64,000 nucleotides of DNA from Bradyrhizobium ontarionense (GCF_021088345.1 NZ_CP088156.1:930001-994000); one strand, 5' to 3'. Shown: positions 26,572-36,212, counted from the stretch's first letter. A program made the numbers and translations. Notes: generated by a model from the letters alone, not told the origin.

Positions 26572-28071
26572 ATGGCATCGATGCGGATATGGTTGGCAAG
26601 CGGACTGGCCATCCTGGTGATGTTGTTGGCGCCGGCAGCTCATGCTGAGAAGCGCGTTGCGCTCGTCGTCGGCAACAATGACTACAGATACGTTCCCAAG
26701 CTGCAGAAGGCCGTGAACGATGCCCGCACCATGGGCGATACGCTGAAGCAGCTCGGCTTCAGCGTGATGGTCGCTGAAAACCTCAACCGCCAGCAATTCA
26801 GCCAGACCCTGCTCGCCTTCGACAACGCGGTCGAGCCCGGTGACACCGCCTTCTTCTTCTATGCAGGCCATGGCTTCGAGATCGCGGGCCAGAACTTCCT
26901 GCTGCCGACCGATGTGCCGGCCGCGATCGAAGGACAGGAAGAGCTGGTGCGCGACGCCTCGATTCTCGCCGACCGCGTCATCGAGCGGCTGCAGAACAAG
27001 AAGGCGCGGACCTCGATCCTGGTCTTCGATGCCTGCCGCAACAATCCGTTCGAGCGCGCGGGCACGCGTGCGGTGGCCGGCGGCGGTGGCCTCGCGCCGA
27101 TGACCCAATTGCCTGAAGGCGTGTTCTCGGTCTTCTCGGCGGGGCCGCGGCAGACGGCGCTCGACCGGCTGTCGAATGAGGACGCCAACCCCAACTCCGT
27201 GTTCACGCGCACCTTCGCCAAGGAGCTGACGCAGCCCGGCGTCAACCTGGTGCAGGTCGCGCAGCGCACGCGGCGCGTGGTCAGCGAACTCGCCGAGACC
27301 GTCCGTCACAAGCAGATCCCGGTCTATTTCGACCAGATGGTGGATGACGTTTTTCTCAACGGTGCCGTCAAGCCGCAGGCCGAGGGGACCCGGCCCTCCG
27401 ATCCGCCGCCTGCAAAACTCGCCGCGCTGCCGCCGGTCTCCGCCCCGCGCATCCCGCCGGCCAACGAGACGCTGAACGCGCCGATCGCGATGTTCTCGCG
27501 CCATAATGGCGGCTGGACCGTCACGTTCTCGATCGCCGATCCGACACTTGGTATTTCCTGGCGCATGGGCGACGCCGGAGATTTCCGCGAAACCGGCTTC
27601 ATGGACGTGCTCGATCCGCGCACCCGCAAGCGCATGCCGAATCCCTCGATCCAGCTGCCCGCGGACGCGCCGGCCGGGACGATCCAGCTGCGCTATGTCG
27701 ACGCCGGCGGCGAGATGCAGGGACCGTTTCCGATCAGGTTCGAACCGGAAGCCGCGCTGGTCCGTGACCAGCGCAAGATCCTCGACATGACGGCGACCAG
27801 CTGGCTGTCGTTCCGCGAGTTCAATGGTCTCCTGGTCTACTACACGCATCTGATGTCGTATCGCTGCGCGATTCGCGAGGTGCGCATCGGCATCGATACC
27901 GCGGTCCCCGACAAGGTGCTGAACATGCCGGGCTGCGACATGCGCGATCCGATTTCGATTCCCTCCAACGCCACGCCCTATCTCAAGCTGCCGCCGTCGA
28001 CCCAGTTCATCTCGGTCGAGCTGACCTATCGCGACGGCAGCGTGTCGGAGATCAAGAGCTTTCGGCGCTGA
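26572..28071 (+). CDS. Secreted caspase-fold (peptidase C14) protein
   Basis: A 499-aa protein with a Sec signal peptide (residues 1-25, cleavage after AHA). The caspase p20-like domain spans about residues 27-260. The catalytic dyad is intact: H100 in FFFYAGHGFEI and C155 in LVFDACRNNPF. This places the protein among bacterial orthocaspases, cysteine peptidases usually specific for Arg or Lys. Residues 305-499 form a second, unrecognised, beta-rich domain. ATG 26572 follows AGGGACGG. It is probably active in the periplasm; the substrate is unknown. Confidence 0.88.
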   Translation: MASMRIWLASGLAILVMLLAPAAHAEKRVALVVGNNDYRYVPKLQKAVNDARTMGDTLKQLGFSVMVAENLNRQQFSQTLLAFDNAVEPGDTAFFFYAGHGFEIAGQNFLLPTDVPAAIEGQEELVRDASILADRVIERLQNKKARTSILVFDACRNNPFERAGTRAVAGGGGLAPMTQLPEGVFSVFSAGPRQTALDRLSNEDANPNSVFTRTFAKELTQPGVNLVQVAQRTRRVVSELAETVRHKQIPVYFDQMVDDVFLNGAVKPQAEGTRPSDPPPAKLAALPPVSAPRIPPANETLNAPIAMFSRHNGGWTVTFSIADPTLGISWRMGDAGDFRETGFMDVLDPRTRKRMPNPSIQLPADAPAGTIQLRYVDAGGEMQGPFPIRFEPEAALVRDQRKILDMTATSWLSFREFNGLLVYYTHLMSYRCAIREVRIGIDTAVPDKVLNMPGCDMRDPISIPSNATPYLKLPPSTQFISVELTYRDGSVSEIKSFRR

Positions 28072-28080
28072 CGGGCTGGC

Positions 28081-28848
28081 TCACGCCATCACGGAATAGC
28101 CGCCGTCGACCGGAATCGCGGTGCCCGTGACAAAGTCCGACGCCGATGAGCTTAAGAACGTGGCGATGCCCGCGAAGTCGCCGATGTCGCCCCATCGCCC
28201 GGCGGGCGTGCGCGCAAGCACGCGGTCATGCAGGCCATCGATCTGCTTACGGGCGGCACGCGTAAGATCGGTGTCGATCCAACCCGGCAAAATGGCGTTG
28301 ACCTGGATGTTGTCAGGCGCCCAGGCGCAGGCACAGGCGCGCGTGTATTGGACGATGCCGCCTTTGCTCGCCGCGTAGGCGGGCGCGAAGCTGGCGCCGA
28401 AGATCGACAGCATCGAGCCGATGTTGATGATCTTGCCGCGGCCTGCGGATTTGAGGGCCGGGTAGGCGGCCTTCGAGCACAGGAAGGCGCTGGTGAGATT
28501 GGTGTCGATCACCTCGCGCCATTCCTCGAGCTCGAGCAGATGCGGTGGCTTGCGGATGCTCATGCCGGCGTTGTTGATGAGGATGTCGATTCGGCCGAGG
28601 TTGCCTACGACCCGTTCGACCATCGCCGCGACGTCGCCCTTGTCGCTGACATCAGCCGTGACGGCGATGGCGCGCACGCCGCGGCCGGTGAGATCGGCTA
28701 CGGCCGCCTTCGACTTGGCCTCGTTGCGGCCGACCACGGCGATGTCAGCGCCCGCGTCGGCGAGCCCGTGCGCCATGCCCAAGCCGATGCCGCCATTGCC
28801 GCCAGTGACGATCGCAACCTTGCCGCGGAGGTCGAAAGGGCCTGCCAT
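28081..28848 (-). CDS. SDR-family NAD(P)-dependent oxidoreductase
   Basis: A classical short-chain dehydrogenase of 255 aa. The cofactor motif is TGGNGGIG (residues 15-22), followed by NNAGMS, the catalytic Ser in INIGSMLS and YAASK. The C-terminus has PVDGGYSVMA. Sequence style is close to gluconate 5-dehydrogenase or 2-deoxygluconate dehydrogenase-type enzymes, but the substrate is not determined. The start ATG 28848 has GGAG upstream. It lies 29 bp downstream of the small membrane protein gene on the same strand. Confidence 0.88.
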   Translation of the reverse strand: MAGPFDLRGKVAIVTGGNGGIGLGMAHGLADAGADIAVVGRNEAKSKAAVADLTGRGVRAIAVTADVSDKGDVAAMVERVVGNLGRIDILINNAGMSIRKPPHLLELEEWREVIDTNLTSAFLCSKAAYPALKSAGRGKIINIGSMLSIFGASFAPAYAASKGGIVQYTRACACAWAPDNIQVNAILPGWIDTDLTRAARKQIDGLHDRVLARTPAGRWGDIGDFAGIATFLSSSASDFVTGTAIPVDGGYSVMA

Positions 28849-28877
28849 GCGTAGTCTCCAAATCTATCCGAAAGAGG

Positions 28878-29063
28878 TCAGCAGGTGCCCTGCCAGATCA
28901 TCACCAGGCCAAGCGCGCCCATGCCGACGCCATAGCCGGCCCATTGCAGCTGGTTGATCATGAAGCTCGCGCGCGGCCAAGGCACCACGCCGGTGCCCTG
29001 ACCGACCCAGAGCAGGCCGATGGCGAGCACGAACAGGCCGCCGATCATCAAGAACCTCCGCAT
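28878..29063 (-). CDS. 61-aa two-helix membrane protein
   Basis: A small protein with two hydrophobic helices (about residues 5-21 and 41-58) separated by GTGVVPWPRASFMINQLQWA. The start ATG 29063 has a strong GGGAGGG ribosome site. I recall close relatives as conserved hypothetical proteins in Bradyrhizobium; the function is unknown. It probably shares a transcript with the SDR gene. Confidence 0.75.
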   Translation of the reverse strand: MRRFLMIGGLFVLAIGLLWVGQGTGVVPWPRASFMINQLQWAGYGVGMGALGLVMIWQGTC

Positions 29064-29188
29064 GCCCGTTCCCTCCCTCGTCGACTGGCTTCACAGCATC
29101 GGAGACGCCGCTGCCGTCTTTTTTGTGGAGAGAAGGGTAGCGACGGACGGGCGCGATGACCAGAGCCGGAACTTTGGGACCTAAAACA

Positions 29189-29215
29189 AAAAGCCCCGGA
29201 TCAACCGGGGCTTTT
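29189..29215 (-). terminator. Intrinsic terminator of the outer membrane protein gene
   Basis: On the minus strand, a stem AAAAGCCCCGG/CCGGGGCTTTT with a 5-nt loop ends in a run of Us (As at 29188-29192 on the plus strand), 35 bp after the porin stop. The A/T flanks could let it work in both directions. Confidence 0.9.
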
Positions 29216-29249
29216 CGCAGCAGATTCGAGAATGCCGAGTGGGGACTGC

Positions 29250-30029
29250 TCAGTACTTGGCAACCACCGGGCCGGTCCAGTTGAAGCGGTAGACCAGCGA
29301 GGTGCTGATGGTCTGGACCCAAGGCTTGAAGGTGACGGAGTCCGTGCTCAGAGCATTGGTGCCATCGAAGCGCACGGCGATATCCTTCTTGCCGTAGAAG
29401 GCCGTGCGATATTCCGTCTTCATGAACCAGCCGGGGGCCGAGATACCGAAGATGTTCAGGTTGTTCTCGACACCACCGCCAATGAACCAGCCATTGCGGT
29501 TGAAGGAGTCGGTGTGGAAGCCCGACGCTGCGCCGGTGAATGCCGAGTTCAGAGTGGTGCCAGACCAGTGCGATCCAGAGTAACCACCGTTGACGTAGGA
29601 CAGAACGTTGGGAGCAACCAGATAGCCGACGCGCACGCCGCCAGCCCAGCTGTCCTGCAGCTTGATGCGGCCGGTGAAGGCAGCGAACTGGTCCTGAATG
29701 TCTCCGCGCAGGCTGCCGAACTGGCCATCACCGAAGACGCCAATCACCCAGCTGGGGGTAGCCTGCCAGTCGTATCCGATACCGGCCGTGCCATACCAGC
29801 CGTCGCCGCCAACGCGCTGATTGACCGTCGATGCGAACCCGGTGCGGTTGCTGTTCGAGTCGGCATCCCAGATGCCGCCACCAGCACCGCCGAAGATGTA
29901 GAAGCCGGTCCAGCTCGGGGCGACCGGCGCCATCGGAGCCTTGACGTAGGGCCTTGCAGCGAGATCAGCAGCAGACGCGACACCGGTCATTGCCACCACT
30001 GCGGTCAGAGCGAGCAAAAGCTTTTTCAT
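29250..30029 (-). CDS. Omp25/31-like outer membrane beta-barrel protein
   Basis: A 259-aa protein with Sec signal peptide (MKKLLLALTAVVAMTGVASA), an AADLAARPYVKAP linker and an eight-stranded barrel-like body rich in Gly and aromatic residues (WTGFYIFGGAGGGIW, GGVRVGYLVAPNVLSYVNGGY). The C-terminus is ISTSLVYRFNWTGPVVAKY. This matches the Omp25/31 family abundant in Rhizobiales outer membranes. The start ATG 30029 has GGGGA upstream. A TATAGT hexamer at 30099-30104 (minus strand) may be the -10 box. It ends in a strong terminator. Confidence 0.92.
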   Translation of the reverse strand: MKKLLLALTAVVAMTGVASAADLAARPYVKAPMAPVAPSWTGFYIFGGAGGGIWDADSNSNRTGFASTVNQRVGGDGWYGTAGIGYDWQATPSWVIGVFGDGQFGSLRGDIQDQFAAFTGRIKLQDSWAGGVRVGYLVAPNVLSYVNGGYSGSHWSGTTLNSAFTGAASGFHTDSFNRNGWFIGGGVENNLNIFGISAPGWFMKTEYRTAFYGKKDIAVRFDGTNALSTDSVTFKPWVQTISTSLVYRFNWTGPVVAKY

Positions 30030-30261
30030 TGTCAAAATCCCCAAAGAGCGTCGTCGGCAGTGGTAGCCGGTGGCGATTCCCTCGCCCGATGTGGCCAAAC
30101 TATAGCCGATTGCCGCCCAAAAGCTGTTGCACGTTGAACACACCGCAAGGCAAAGTAGGTTTGCGAGCCCCGCGTCTCCGGCAAGTCGTTGTAACTTCAA
30201 ATGAAACAGGTTCCACGCGAGCGCGTGGAACCTGCAATCAGTGCTTGAGCCAGGTCAAAAG

Positions 30262-32325
30262 CTAGACGTCGAGTAGCTCGTCACTGGCGAATTCGGCCTT
30301 TTCGGAGATGAAGGAGAATCGGGCTTCGGCCTTGGTCCCCATCAGCCGCTCGACCGAGTCCGCCGTACCGTCGCGATCCTCGGCCAGCAGCACCACGCGC
30401 AGCAAGGTGCGCTTGGCCGGATCCATGGTGGTTTCCTTCAGCTGTGCCGGCATCATCTCGCCGAGGCCTTTGAAGCGGCCGATCTCGACCTTGGCATTGG
30501 CGTTGAACTCGCGCTTCAGCAGGGCGTCCCGGTCGGCATCGTCGCGGGCGTAGAACGTCTTGCTGCCATGGGTCAGCCGATAGAGCGGCGGCACGGCGAG
30601 GTAGAGATGACCTTCGTCGATCAGCGGCCTCATCTGCCGGTAGAAGAAGGTGATCAGCAGCGAGGCGATGTGGGCGCCGTCGACATCGGCGTCGGTCATG
30701 ATGATGATGCGCTGGTAGCGCAGATCCTCTTCCCGATAGGACGGGCCGGTGCCGGCGCCGATCGCCATCACGAGGTCGGCGAGCTGAGCATTTGCGGTGA
30801 GCTTGTCCTTGCCGGCCGAGGCCACGTTGAGGATCTTGCCGCGCAGCGGCAGCACCGCCTGCTTCTTGCGGTCGCGCGCCTGCTTGGCGCTGCCGCCGGC
30901 CGAATCGCCCTCGACGATGAAGAGCTCGGAGCCCTCGGTGCCGGCATCGGTGCAGTCGGCGAGCTTGCCGGGCAGGCGCAGCTTCTTGGTCGCGGTCTTG
31001 CGCGCCGTTTCCTTTTCCTGACGGCGGCGGATGCGGTCCTCGGCGCGCTCGATGACGAAGTCGAGCAGCCGATTCGCCTGCACCGGGTTGCCGGACAGCC
31101 AATGATCGAACGGGTCCTTGACGGCCTGTTCGACGATGCGCTGCGCCTCCGCAGTGGCGAGGCGGTCCTTGGTCTGGCCCTGGAATTCCGGCTCGCGCAC
31201 GAACACCGACATCATGATGGCGGCGCCCGCCATGATGTCCTCGGACGTGATGCTGGCCGAGCGCTTGCCCTGGCCGACGCGCTCGGCGTGGTCCTTCAGG
31301 CCGCGGAGCAGGGCGCTGCGAATGCCCGCTTCATGGGTGCCGCCATCTGGTGTCGGGATCGTGTTGCAGTACGAGGACAGGAAGCCGTCGGCATCGGCGG
31401 TCCAGGCGACAGCCCATTCGCAGCCGCCATGGCCGCCGGTGCGGCCGGACTTGCCGGCGAAGATGTCGGGATGGACCAGCGTGTCGGCGTGGATCGCCGC
31501 GGCGAGATAGTCCTTGAGGCCGCCGGGGAAGTGGAAGGTCGCCTCGGGCTGGACGTCCTCGATGCCCTTCAGCAGCGCGGGATCGCACTTCCAGCGGATC
31601 TCGACGCCGCCGAACAGATAGGCCTTGGAGCGCGCCATCTTGAACAGGCGCTGCGGCTTGAACGTAGCCTTGGCGCCGAAGATGGTCGGATCGGGCTGGA
31701 AGCGCACCCTGGTGCCGCGGCGATTGGCGACCTTGCCGATCTCCTCGAGCTTGCCCTTCGGATGGCCGCGCTCGAAGATCATGCGGTAGAGTTTCTGGTT
31801 GCGCGCGACCTCGACCTCGAGCCGGGTCGACAGCGCGTTCACCACGGAGATGCCGACGCCGTGCAGGCCGCCCGAGGTCTCGTAGACCTTGGAGTCGAAC
31901 TTGCCGCCCGCGTGCAGGGTGCACATGATGATCTCGAGCGCCGACTTCTTCGGGAATTTGGGGTGGGGATCAATAGGGATGCCGCGGCCGTTGTCGGTCA
32001 CGGTCAGGAAGCCCTCGGTGTCCAGCTCGACCTCGATGAAGGTGGCGTGACCGGCCAGCGCCTCGTCCATCGAGTTGTCGATGACCTCGGCGAACAGGTG
32101 GTGCAGCGCCTTCTCGTCGGTGCCGCCGATATACATGCCGGGACGGCGGCGCACCGGCTCCAGGCCCTCGAGGACCTCGATGTCACGGGCGGTATAATCG
32201 CCCTCGGGACTTGCCGCGCGAGCGGCGGCTTTGGCGGGAGCCTTGCCCTTGGCGGCGAACGCCGCCAACGGGTCGCTGACGCCCTTGGGTTTGGCTTTTG
32301 CAGCTGATTTCAATGGCTTGCCCAT
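30262..32325 (-). CDS. parE: DNA topoisomerase IV subunit B
   Basis: ATPase subunit of the decatenating type IIA topoisomerase, 687 aa. A basic Ala/Lys tail (residues 1-45) precedes the GHKL ATPase domain (EVIDNSMDEALAGHA, DNGRGIP, SGGLHGVGISVVNALS), the transducer with the QTK loop (QGQTKDRL) and the TOPRIM domain (IVEGDSAGGSA, MTDADVDGAHI). The GxSSYCNTIPTPDGGTHE segment and the lack of the GyrB insert support ParE. ATG 32325 gives MGKPLKSAAKAKPKG. Confidence 0.95.
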   Translation of the reverse strand: MGKPLKSAAKAKPKGVSDPLAAFAAKGKAPAKAAARAASPEGDYTARDIEVLEGLEPVRRRPGMYIGGTDEKALHHLFAEVIDNSMDEALAGHATFIEVELDTEGFLTVTDNGRGIPIDPHPKFPKKSALEIIMCTLHAGGKFDSKVYETSGGLHGVGISVVNALSTRLEVEVARNQKLYRMIFERGHPKGKLEEIGKVANRRGTRVRFQPDPTIFGAKATFKPQRLFKMARSKAYLFGGVEIRWKCDPALLKGIEDVQPEATFHFPGGLKDYLAAAIHADTLVHPDIFAGKSGRTGGHGGCEWAVAWTADADGFLSSYCNTIPTPDGGTHEAGIRSALLRGLKDHAERVGQGKRSASITSEDIMAGAAIMMSVFVREPEFQGQTKDRLATAEAQRIVEQAVKDPFDHWLSGNPVQANRLLDFVIERAEDRIRRRQEKETARKTATKKLRLPGKLADCTDAGTEGSELFIVEGDSAGGSAKQARDRKKQAVLPLRGKILNVASAGKDKLTANAQLADLVMAIGAGTGPSYREEDLRYQRIIIMTDADVDGAHIASLLITFFYRQMRPLIDEGHLYLAVPPLYRLTHGSKTFYARDDADRDALLKREFNANAKVEIGRFKGLGEMMPAQLKETTMDPAKRTLLRVVLLAEDRDGTADSVERLMGTKAEARFSFISEKAEFASDELLDV

Positions 32326-32584
32326 GGAATCTGATGTTGCGCTTGCGCAAGAGGGAACGAATCGTTGAGTCTGACTATGCCATGGACCGGCATAAAACAA
32401 TGACCCTCGCCAGGACGGGGCCTTCCCGAGGCGTCTCCCGAGACGGGGTCCCCCGGCTTGTTCACGCGCTACAGCCGGTTGTTGTGACTTGAAGTCTGCC
32501 GGCTCCGTGGCGTACCAGTCGAACGCAAGGAACCGTGAAAGCCATCAAGCACTTAGGCTTCGGGGCGGGAAAGGCATCGAGCAG

Positions 32585-33115
32585 ATGGAAGATTTTGGTC
32601 GCGCGGTTGCTGATTTCGTGCGCGACCATCAGGCCTGGGCTGCACCGATCGTCCTGCTGCTCGCCTTTGGCGAGTCGCTGGCCTTCATCTCGCTCCTGAT
32701 CCCGGCCTGGGGTGCCCTGGTGGCTATCGGCGCGCTGATCGGCGTGACCGGAATCAGCTTTTGGCCGGTCTGGCTGGCCGGCGGCGTCGGAGCGGCGCTG
32801 GGCGACTGGGTCTCCTACTGGTTCGGCTACCGCTACAAGGACCGGGTGGCCAGGATGTGGCCCTTGTCCCGCTTTCCTGAAATCCTCCTGCGCGGAGAGG
32901 CGTTCGTACGCGACTGGGGGGTCCCGAGCATCTTCATCGGCCGGTTCTTCGGGCCGCTGCGCGCCTCCGTGCCGCTGGCCGCCGGCATCTTCGAGATGCC
33001 CTACCTCCAGTTCCAGGTCGCCAATTTCGTCTCGGCGCTGGTCTGGTCAGCGGCGCTGCTGCTGTTCGGTGATGTGATCGGGCGGATCGTGGAATGGCTG
33101 TGGCGCGCGGTCTGA
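32585..33115 (+). CDS. DedA-family membrane protein
   Basis: A 176-aa inner membrane protein with the DedA/SNARE-associated pattern: a re-entrant segment FGESLAFISLLIPAWGALVAIGALIG, GAALGDWVSYWFGYRYKDRV and the FxGRFFGPLRASVPLAAGIFEMP motif with the conserved Arg/Pro. DedA proteins include lipid-carrier flippases that recycle undecaprenyl phosphate; this particular activity is inferred. ATG 32585 was chosen over 32489 because the earlier 32 residues are not family-like. Confidence 0.88.
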   Translation: MEDFGRAVADFVRDHQAWAAPIVLLLAFGESLAFISLLIPAWGALVAIGALIGVTGISFWPVWLAGGVGAALGDWVSYWFGYRYKDRVARMWPLSRFPEILLRGEAFVRDWGVPSIFIGRFFGPLRASVPLAAGIFEMPYLQFQVANFVSALVWSAALLLFGDVIGRIVEWLWRAV

Positions 33116-33240
33116 ACCGGTGCCATGGCGTCCGGCCGTCCTCGAAGGTGCTGAATCGTCCCGCTACTCGCTCCGGTTGACGGGCGAGGAGGGATCTGTG
33201 AAGCTCCGCAGCCTCTCGATGCGCCATGCGAGCACGGACC

Positions 33241-33729
33241 ATGCGCAAGCCTCAAGGTCGTCGCGGCAAGGGCGAAAAGGGACAGGCCGGCAGCTCTTAT
33301 CCTGGCCCTCGGATCGGACCCGGCCAAACGAGCCAATATCCCGGTCCGCGGAGCGAATGGCCGGGCCCGCGCAGCAGGTGGCCTGGCCCGCTCGTCCCTG
33401 TCGAGATATCGAAGAAGCTGCTGCAGGGCAGGGAGGCGATGCAGGGAAAGCACGCCCATCTCCTGAAAGAGATTCTGCAGATCAATCCCGTCGAGCGCCT
33501 GTCGGATGCAGACAAGGATGAAGCGCTCATCGCCTACGACCAGCTGATCGATGTGATCAAGCAAGCCTCGCGCAAGGGCGCCAGTTCGGAGGCGCTCAGC
33601 GCCGGCATCAGGAAGCTGGGGCCGTTCAGCACACGCTTGGCCTTGTCGACGGATGCGTTGACCGACGATCTCGAGCTCAACGCGGCGATCGGCCGGCCGG
33701 CGCCTGGGAGTGGCAAAAGCGGCAGTTGA
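33241..33729 (+). CDS. Unrecognised protein with Pro-Gly-Pro repeats
   Basis: About 162 aa, function unknown. Residues 15-52 contain four irregular repeats with PGPR/WPGP (SSYPGPRIGPGQ, QYPGPRSEWPGP, RSRWPGP), basic and disordered. Residues 55-150 are helical and acidic/basic balanced (ISKKLLQGREAMQGKHAHLLKEILQINPVERLSDADKDEALIAYDQLIDVIKQASRKG). The ATG at 33226 is also in frame. The next gene starts 15 bp after the stop, so the pair is probably cotranscribed. Confidence 0.65.
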   Translation: MRKPQGRRGKGEKGQAGSSYPGPRIGPGQTSQYPGPRSEWPGPRSRWPGPLVPVEISKKLLQGREAMQGKHAHLLKEILQINPVERLSDADKDEALIAYDQLIDVIKQASRKGASSEALSAGIRKLGPFSTRLALSTDALTDDLELNAAIGRPAPGSGKSGS

Positions 33730-33743
33730 GCGGGCACGCCGAC

Positions 33744-34199
33744 ATGACGACAGCGAGTGACCGCAAGGATTTTCGCAAGAGGGTCAGCGACGACCTCGAC
33801 ATCACGACGGCTGCGCTTACCGATCGATCCCGCGTCATATCGCTGGGGATCGTCGCGCTTTGCTGGGCCTTCATCATCGGAGAACTGCCCAAAACCGGGG
33901 GTATCAAGGTTCCCGCAGTGAATTTGCTCGGTCCGATTTTCCTGGCGCTCTGCGCGATCCTGAGCGACTGGCTGCAATTCCTGTTCGGATATTTCTCCAG
34001 CCTGGGCACGCTCCGCGCAATCGAGGCGGATCCGAACGCTGCCAACGAGTACGATGTCTCATCGCTGCGCTACCGGCTGCGTTTTGCGATGTTCTACGCC
34101 AAGCAGGTGTTTTGCTTCGCGGCGGCGATCTGGTTCCTGCTGGCCATTCTGCTGACTTTGCTGTCCGCATGGGCCGTCGCCACTGGCCCGGGGCCCTGA
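33744..34199 (+). CDS. Unrecognised membrane protein with about three helices
   Basis: A 151-aa protein with hydrophobic segments at about residues 30-48, 55-75 and 118-142, and a charged N-terminus (TASDRKDFRKRVSDDLD). I know no family. It follows the PGP-repeat gene closely; an in-frame TTG overlapping that gene's stop (33726) would couple the two. The pair lies between dedA and the PaiB-like gene. Confidence 0.65.
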   Translation: MTTASDRKDFRKRVSDDLDITTAALTDRSRVISLGIVALCWAFIIGELPKTGGIKVPAVNLLGPIFLALCAILSDWLQFLFGYFSSLGTLRAIEADPNAANEYDVSSLRYRLRFAMFYAKQVFCFAAAIWFLLAILLTLLSAWAVATGPGP

Positions 34200-34438
34200 A
34201 CGCTTGGGCTCGCAACGGTCTGGCTCTCTTGACGAGCGACGGTTCCGGCCTTATAGGCCTGCGCCCATGATCAACGCAGCGACCAATATGTTCGCCATTG
34301 TACGCCGCCGTACCCTCGCGGTGTGGGCGATGATCTGCGTCTAGATCACAGCCCCTGCCGCCGGATCCGGTCCCGCGGCAATCTCCCCCCTTGCAGCGTG
34401 ATTGATCAGGCGGCTCCTTCGTCCAGCAGGAGTTTCCG

Positions 34439-35089
34439 ATGTACACGCCTCCGCCCTTCAAGCCTGATCGCGCCGCGAGCCTCGGCTTTGCGGAGGCGCG
34501 CGGCTTCGGTACGGTCTGTGCGTGGGACGGGAGCAAGCCGATCGCGTCCTCGGTGCCGTTTCATCTGGGCGCGCTGAACGACGGCACGCCGCAGGCGTTC
34601 TTGCATGTCGCGCGCGGCAATCCGCTGGCCAGGCTTGCCGATGGCTCGACGTCGTGGCTGCTCGCCGTCAACGGCGCCGATGCCTATGTGTCGGCCGACT
34701 GGTACGTATCGCCAGACCAGGTGCCGACCTGGCTCTATCAGGCGGTTCATCTGACCGGCACCGCACGGGTCCTGTCCGAGGCGGAGCTCGCGTTGCAGGT
34801 GGATACGGTGAGTGCCAAGTTCGAGCAGTGGCTGTTGCCGAAAAAGCCGTGGACCTCCGACAAGATGACCGCCGGCCGCCTGGAGGCGATGCGCAAGGCG
34901 ATCGTGGGCGTCGTGATGACGATCGACGAGGTCGAAGGCAGCTTCAAGCTCAACCAGCACAAGTCCGAGGCCGACTACGCGGCAGTCGCGACCAGGCTTG
35001 GCGAGCAGTCCGACATCGGCTCGCAACAAATTGCCTCTCTCATGCGGCAGGCGCGGCCTCAGGCCTTTGCCGGCGAAACCCCGACCTAA
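34439..35089 (+). CDS. PaiB-like FMN-binding protein
   Basis: A 216-aa protein of the PaiB/FMN-binding split-barrel family. It has the typical MYTPPPFK start, the GTVCAWDG...ASSVPFHLG strand pair, [13 protein letters not shown] and the late segment [27 protein letters not shown], which is diagnostic for PaiB. In Bacillus PaiB is linked to protease and sporulation regulation, while in proteobacteria the family is uncharacterised and may be enzymatic. The start ATG 34439 has AGGAG upstream. It lies 10 bp upstream of argC on the same strand. Confidence 0.85.
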   Translation: MYTPPPFKPDRAASLGFAEARGFGTVCAWDGSKPIASSVPFHLGALNDGTPQAFLHVARGNPLARLADGSTSWLLAVNGADAYVSADWYVSPDQVPTWLYQAVHLTGTARVLSEAELALQVDTVSAKFEQWLLPKKPWTSDKMTAGRLEAMRKAIVGVVMTIDEVEGSFKLNQHKSEADYAAVATRLGEQSDIGSQQIASLMRQARPQAFAGETPT

Positions 35090-35099
35090 GGAGCGTGTG

Positions 35100-36092
35100 A
35101 TGACCGTGATCGACAGCAACTTGCCGAAAGCTCAAAATGCAGCCGGCGCTCCGACGCGCTCCGTGTTCGTCGACGGCGGCTCCGGTACGACCGGGCTCGG
35201 TATCGCCGAGCGGCTCCGGCACCAGCCGGATATCGCCGTCAAGACCATCGCCGAGGACAAGCGGAAGGATCCGGCGGCCAAGCGGGCGCTGATGGCGGAG
35301 GTCGACCTCGTCATCCTCTGTCTGCCCGACGAGGCCGCAAAGGAAACGGTCGCGCTGATTGACGGCATGGGCAATGCCGCGCCCAAGGTGCTGGATGCAT
35401 CGACGGCATTCCGGGTTGCGCCGGACTGGGCCTATGGCTTTCCCGAGCTTGCCCCCGATCAGGCTGACAAGATCAGCAACGCACGCAAGGTCTCCAATCC
35501 CGGCTGCTACCCGACCGGCGGCATTGCGCTGCTGCGGCCGCTGGTCGATGCCGGCCTGCTGCCGCAGGACTATCCGGTCACCGTGAACGCGGTGAGCGGC
35601 TATTCCGGCGGCGGCAAGACGATGATCGCCGCCTACGAGAACGGCACGGCGCCGGCGTTCGAGCTCTACGGTCTTGGTTTCGAGCACAAGCACCTGCCGG
35701 AGCTGCAGCTCTATTCGAAGCTGACGCGGCGGCCGATCTTCATTCCCTCCGTCGGCAACTACCGTCAGGGCATGCTGGTCTCGGTGCCGCTGCAGCTCGA
35801 CACGCTGTCGGGCAAGCCGACCGGGGCGGACCTGCAGGCGGCATTGGCGAACCGTTATGCCGGCAGCAAATATGTATCGGTGATGCCGCTCGATGGAACG
35901 GTCGCCGAGAGTGGCCGGCTCGAACCTGAGGCGCTCAACGAGACCAACAAGCTCGAGCTCTACGTGTTCGCCAGCGACAAGCATCATCAGGCGGTGCTGG
36001 TCGCGCGGCTCGACAATCTCGGCAAGGGCGCCTCTGGCGCGGCCGTGCAGAACATGCGGCTGATGCTCGGGCTTCCCGACCTCGGGACCTGA
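35100..36092 (+). CDS. argC: N-acetyl-gamma-glutamyl-phosphate reductase (type 2)
   Basis: Third step of arginine biosynthesis: NADPH reduction of N-acetylglutamyl phosphate to the semialdehyde. At 330 aa it belongs to the shorter type 2 ArgC. Visible features are the Rossmann motif [36 protein letters not shown] and the active-site Cys in [15 protein letters not shown]. The catalytic His region is [13 protein letters not shown] 35100 overlaps a TGA and has AAGGAG just upstream. Confidence 0.95.
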   Translation: MTVIDSNLPKAQNAAGAPTRSVFVDGGSGTTGLGIAERLRHQPDIAVKTIAEDKRKDPAAKRALMAEVDLVILCLPDEAAKETVALIDGMGNAAPKVLDASTAFRVAPDWAYGFPELAPDQADKISNARKVSNPGCYPTGGIALLRPLVDAGLLPQDYPVTVNAVSGYSGGGKTMIAAYENGTAPAFELYGLGFEHKHLPELQLYSKLTRRPIFIPSVGNYRQGMLVSVPLQLDTLSGKPTGADLQAALANRYAGSKYVSVMPLDGTVAESGRLEPEALNETNKLELYVFASDKHHQAVLVARLDNLGKGASGAAVQNMRLMLGLPDLGT

Positions 36093-36212
36093 AATCGGTC
36101 AGGATCTATCCGGCCGCAGAAGCGGCCGTCTCGATCGGCAACACCATGCGACGGCCGGCTTCCGCCGGCCGCGCCGTGCAACGACGCACGTCAGACATCG
36201 ATGGGCAGACCC

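Noticed and set aside
33120..33521. A plus-strand frame in another register over the PGP-repeat gene, with a GTG start near a good ribosome site at 33198
   Set aside because: Its protein is Ser/Arg/Ala-rich without structure, while the overlapping frame has a convincing helical C-terminal half.
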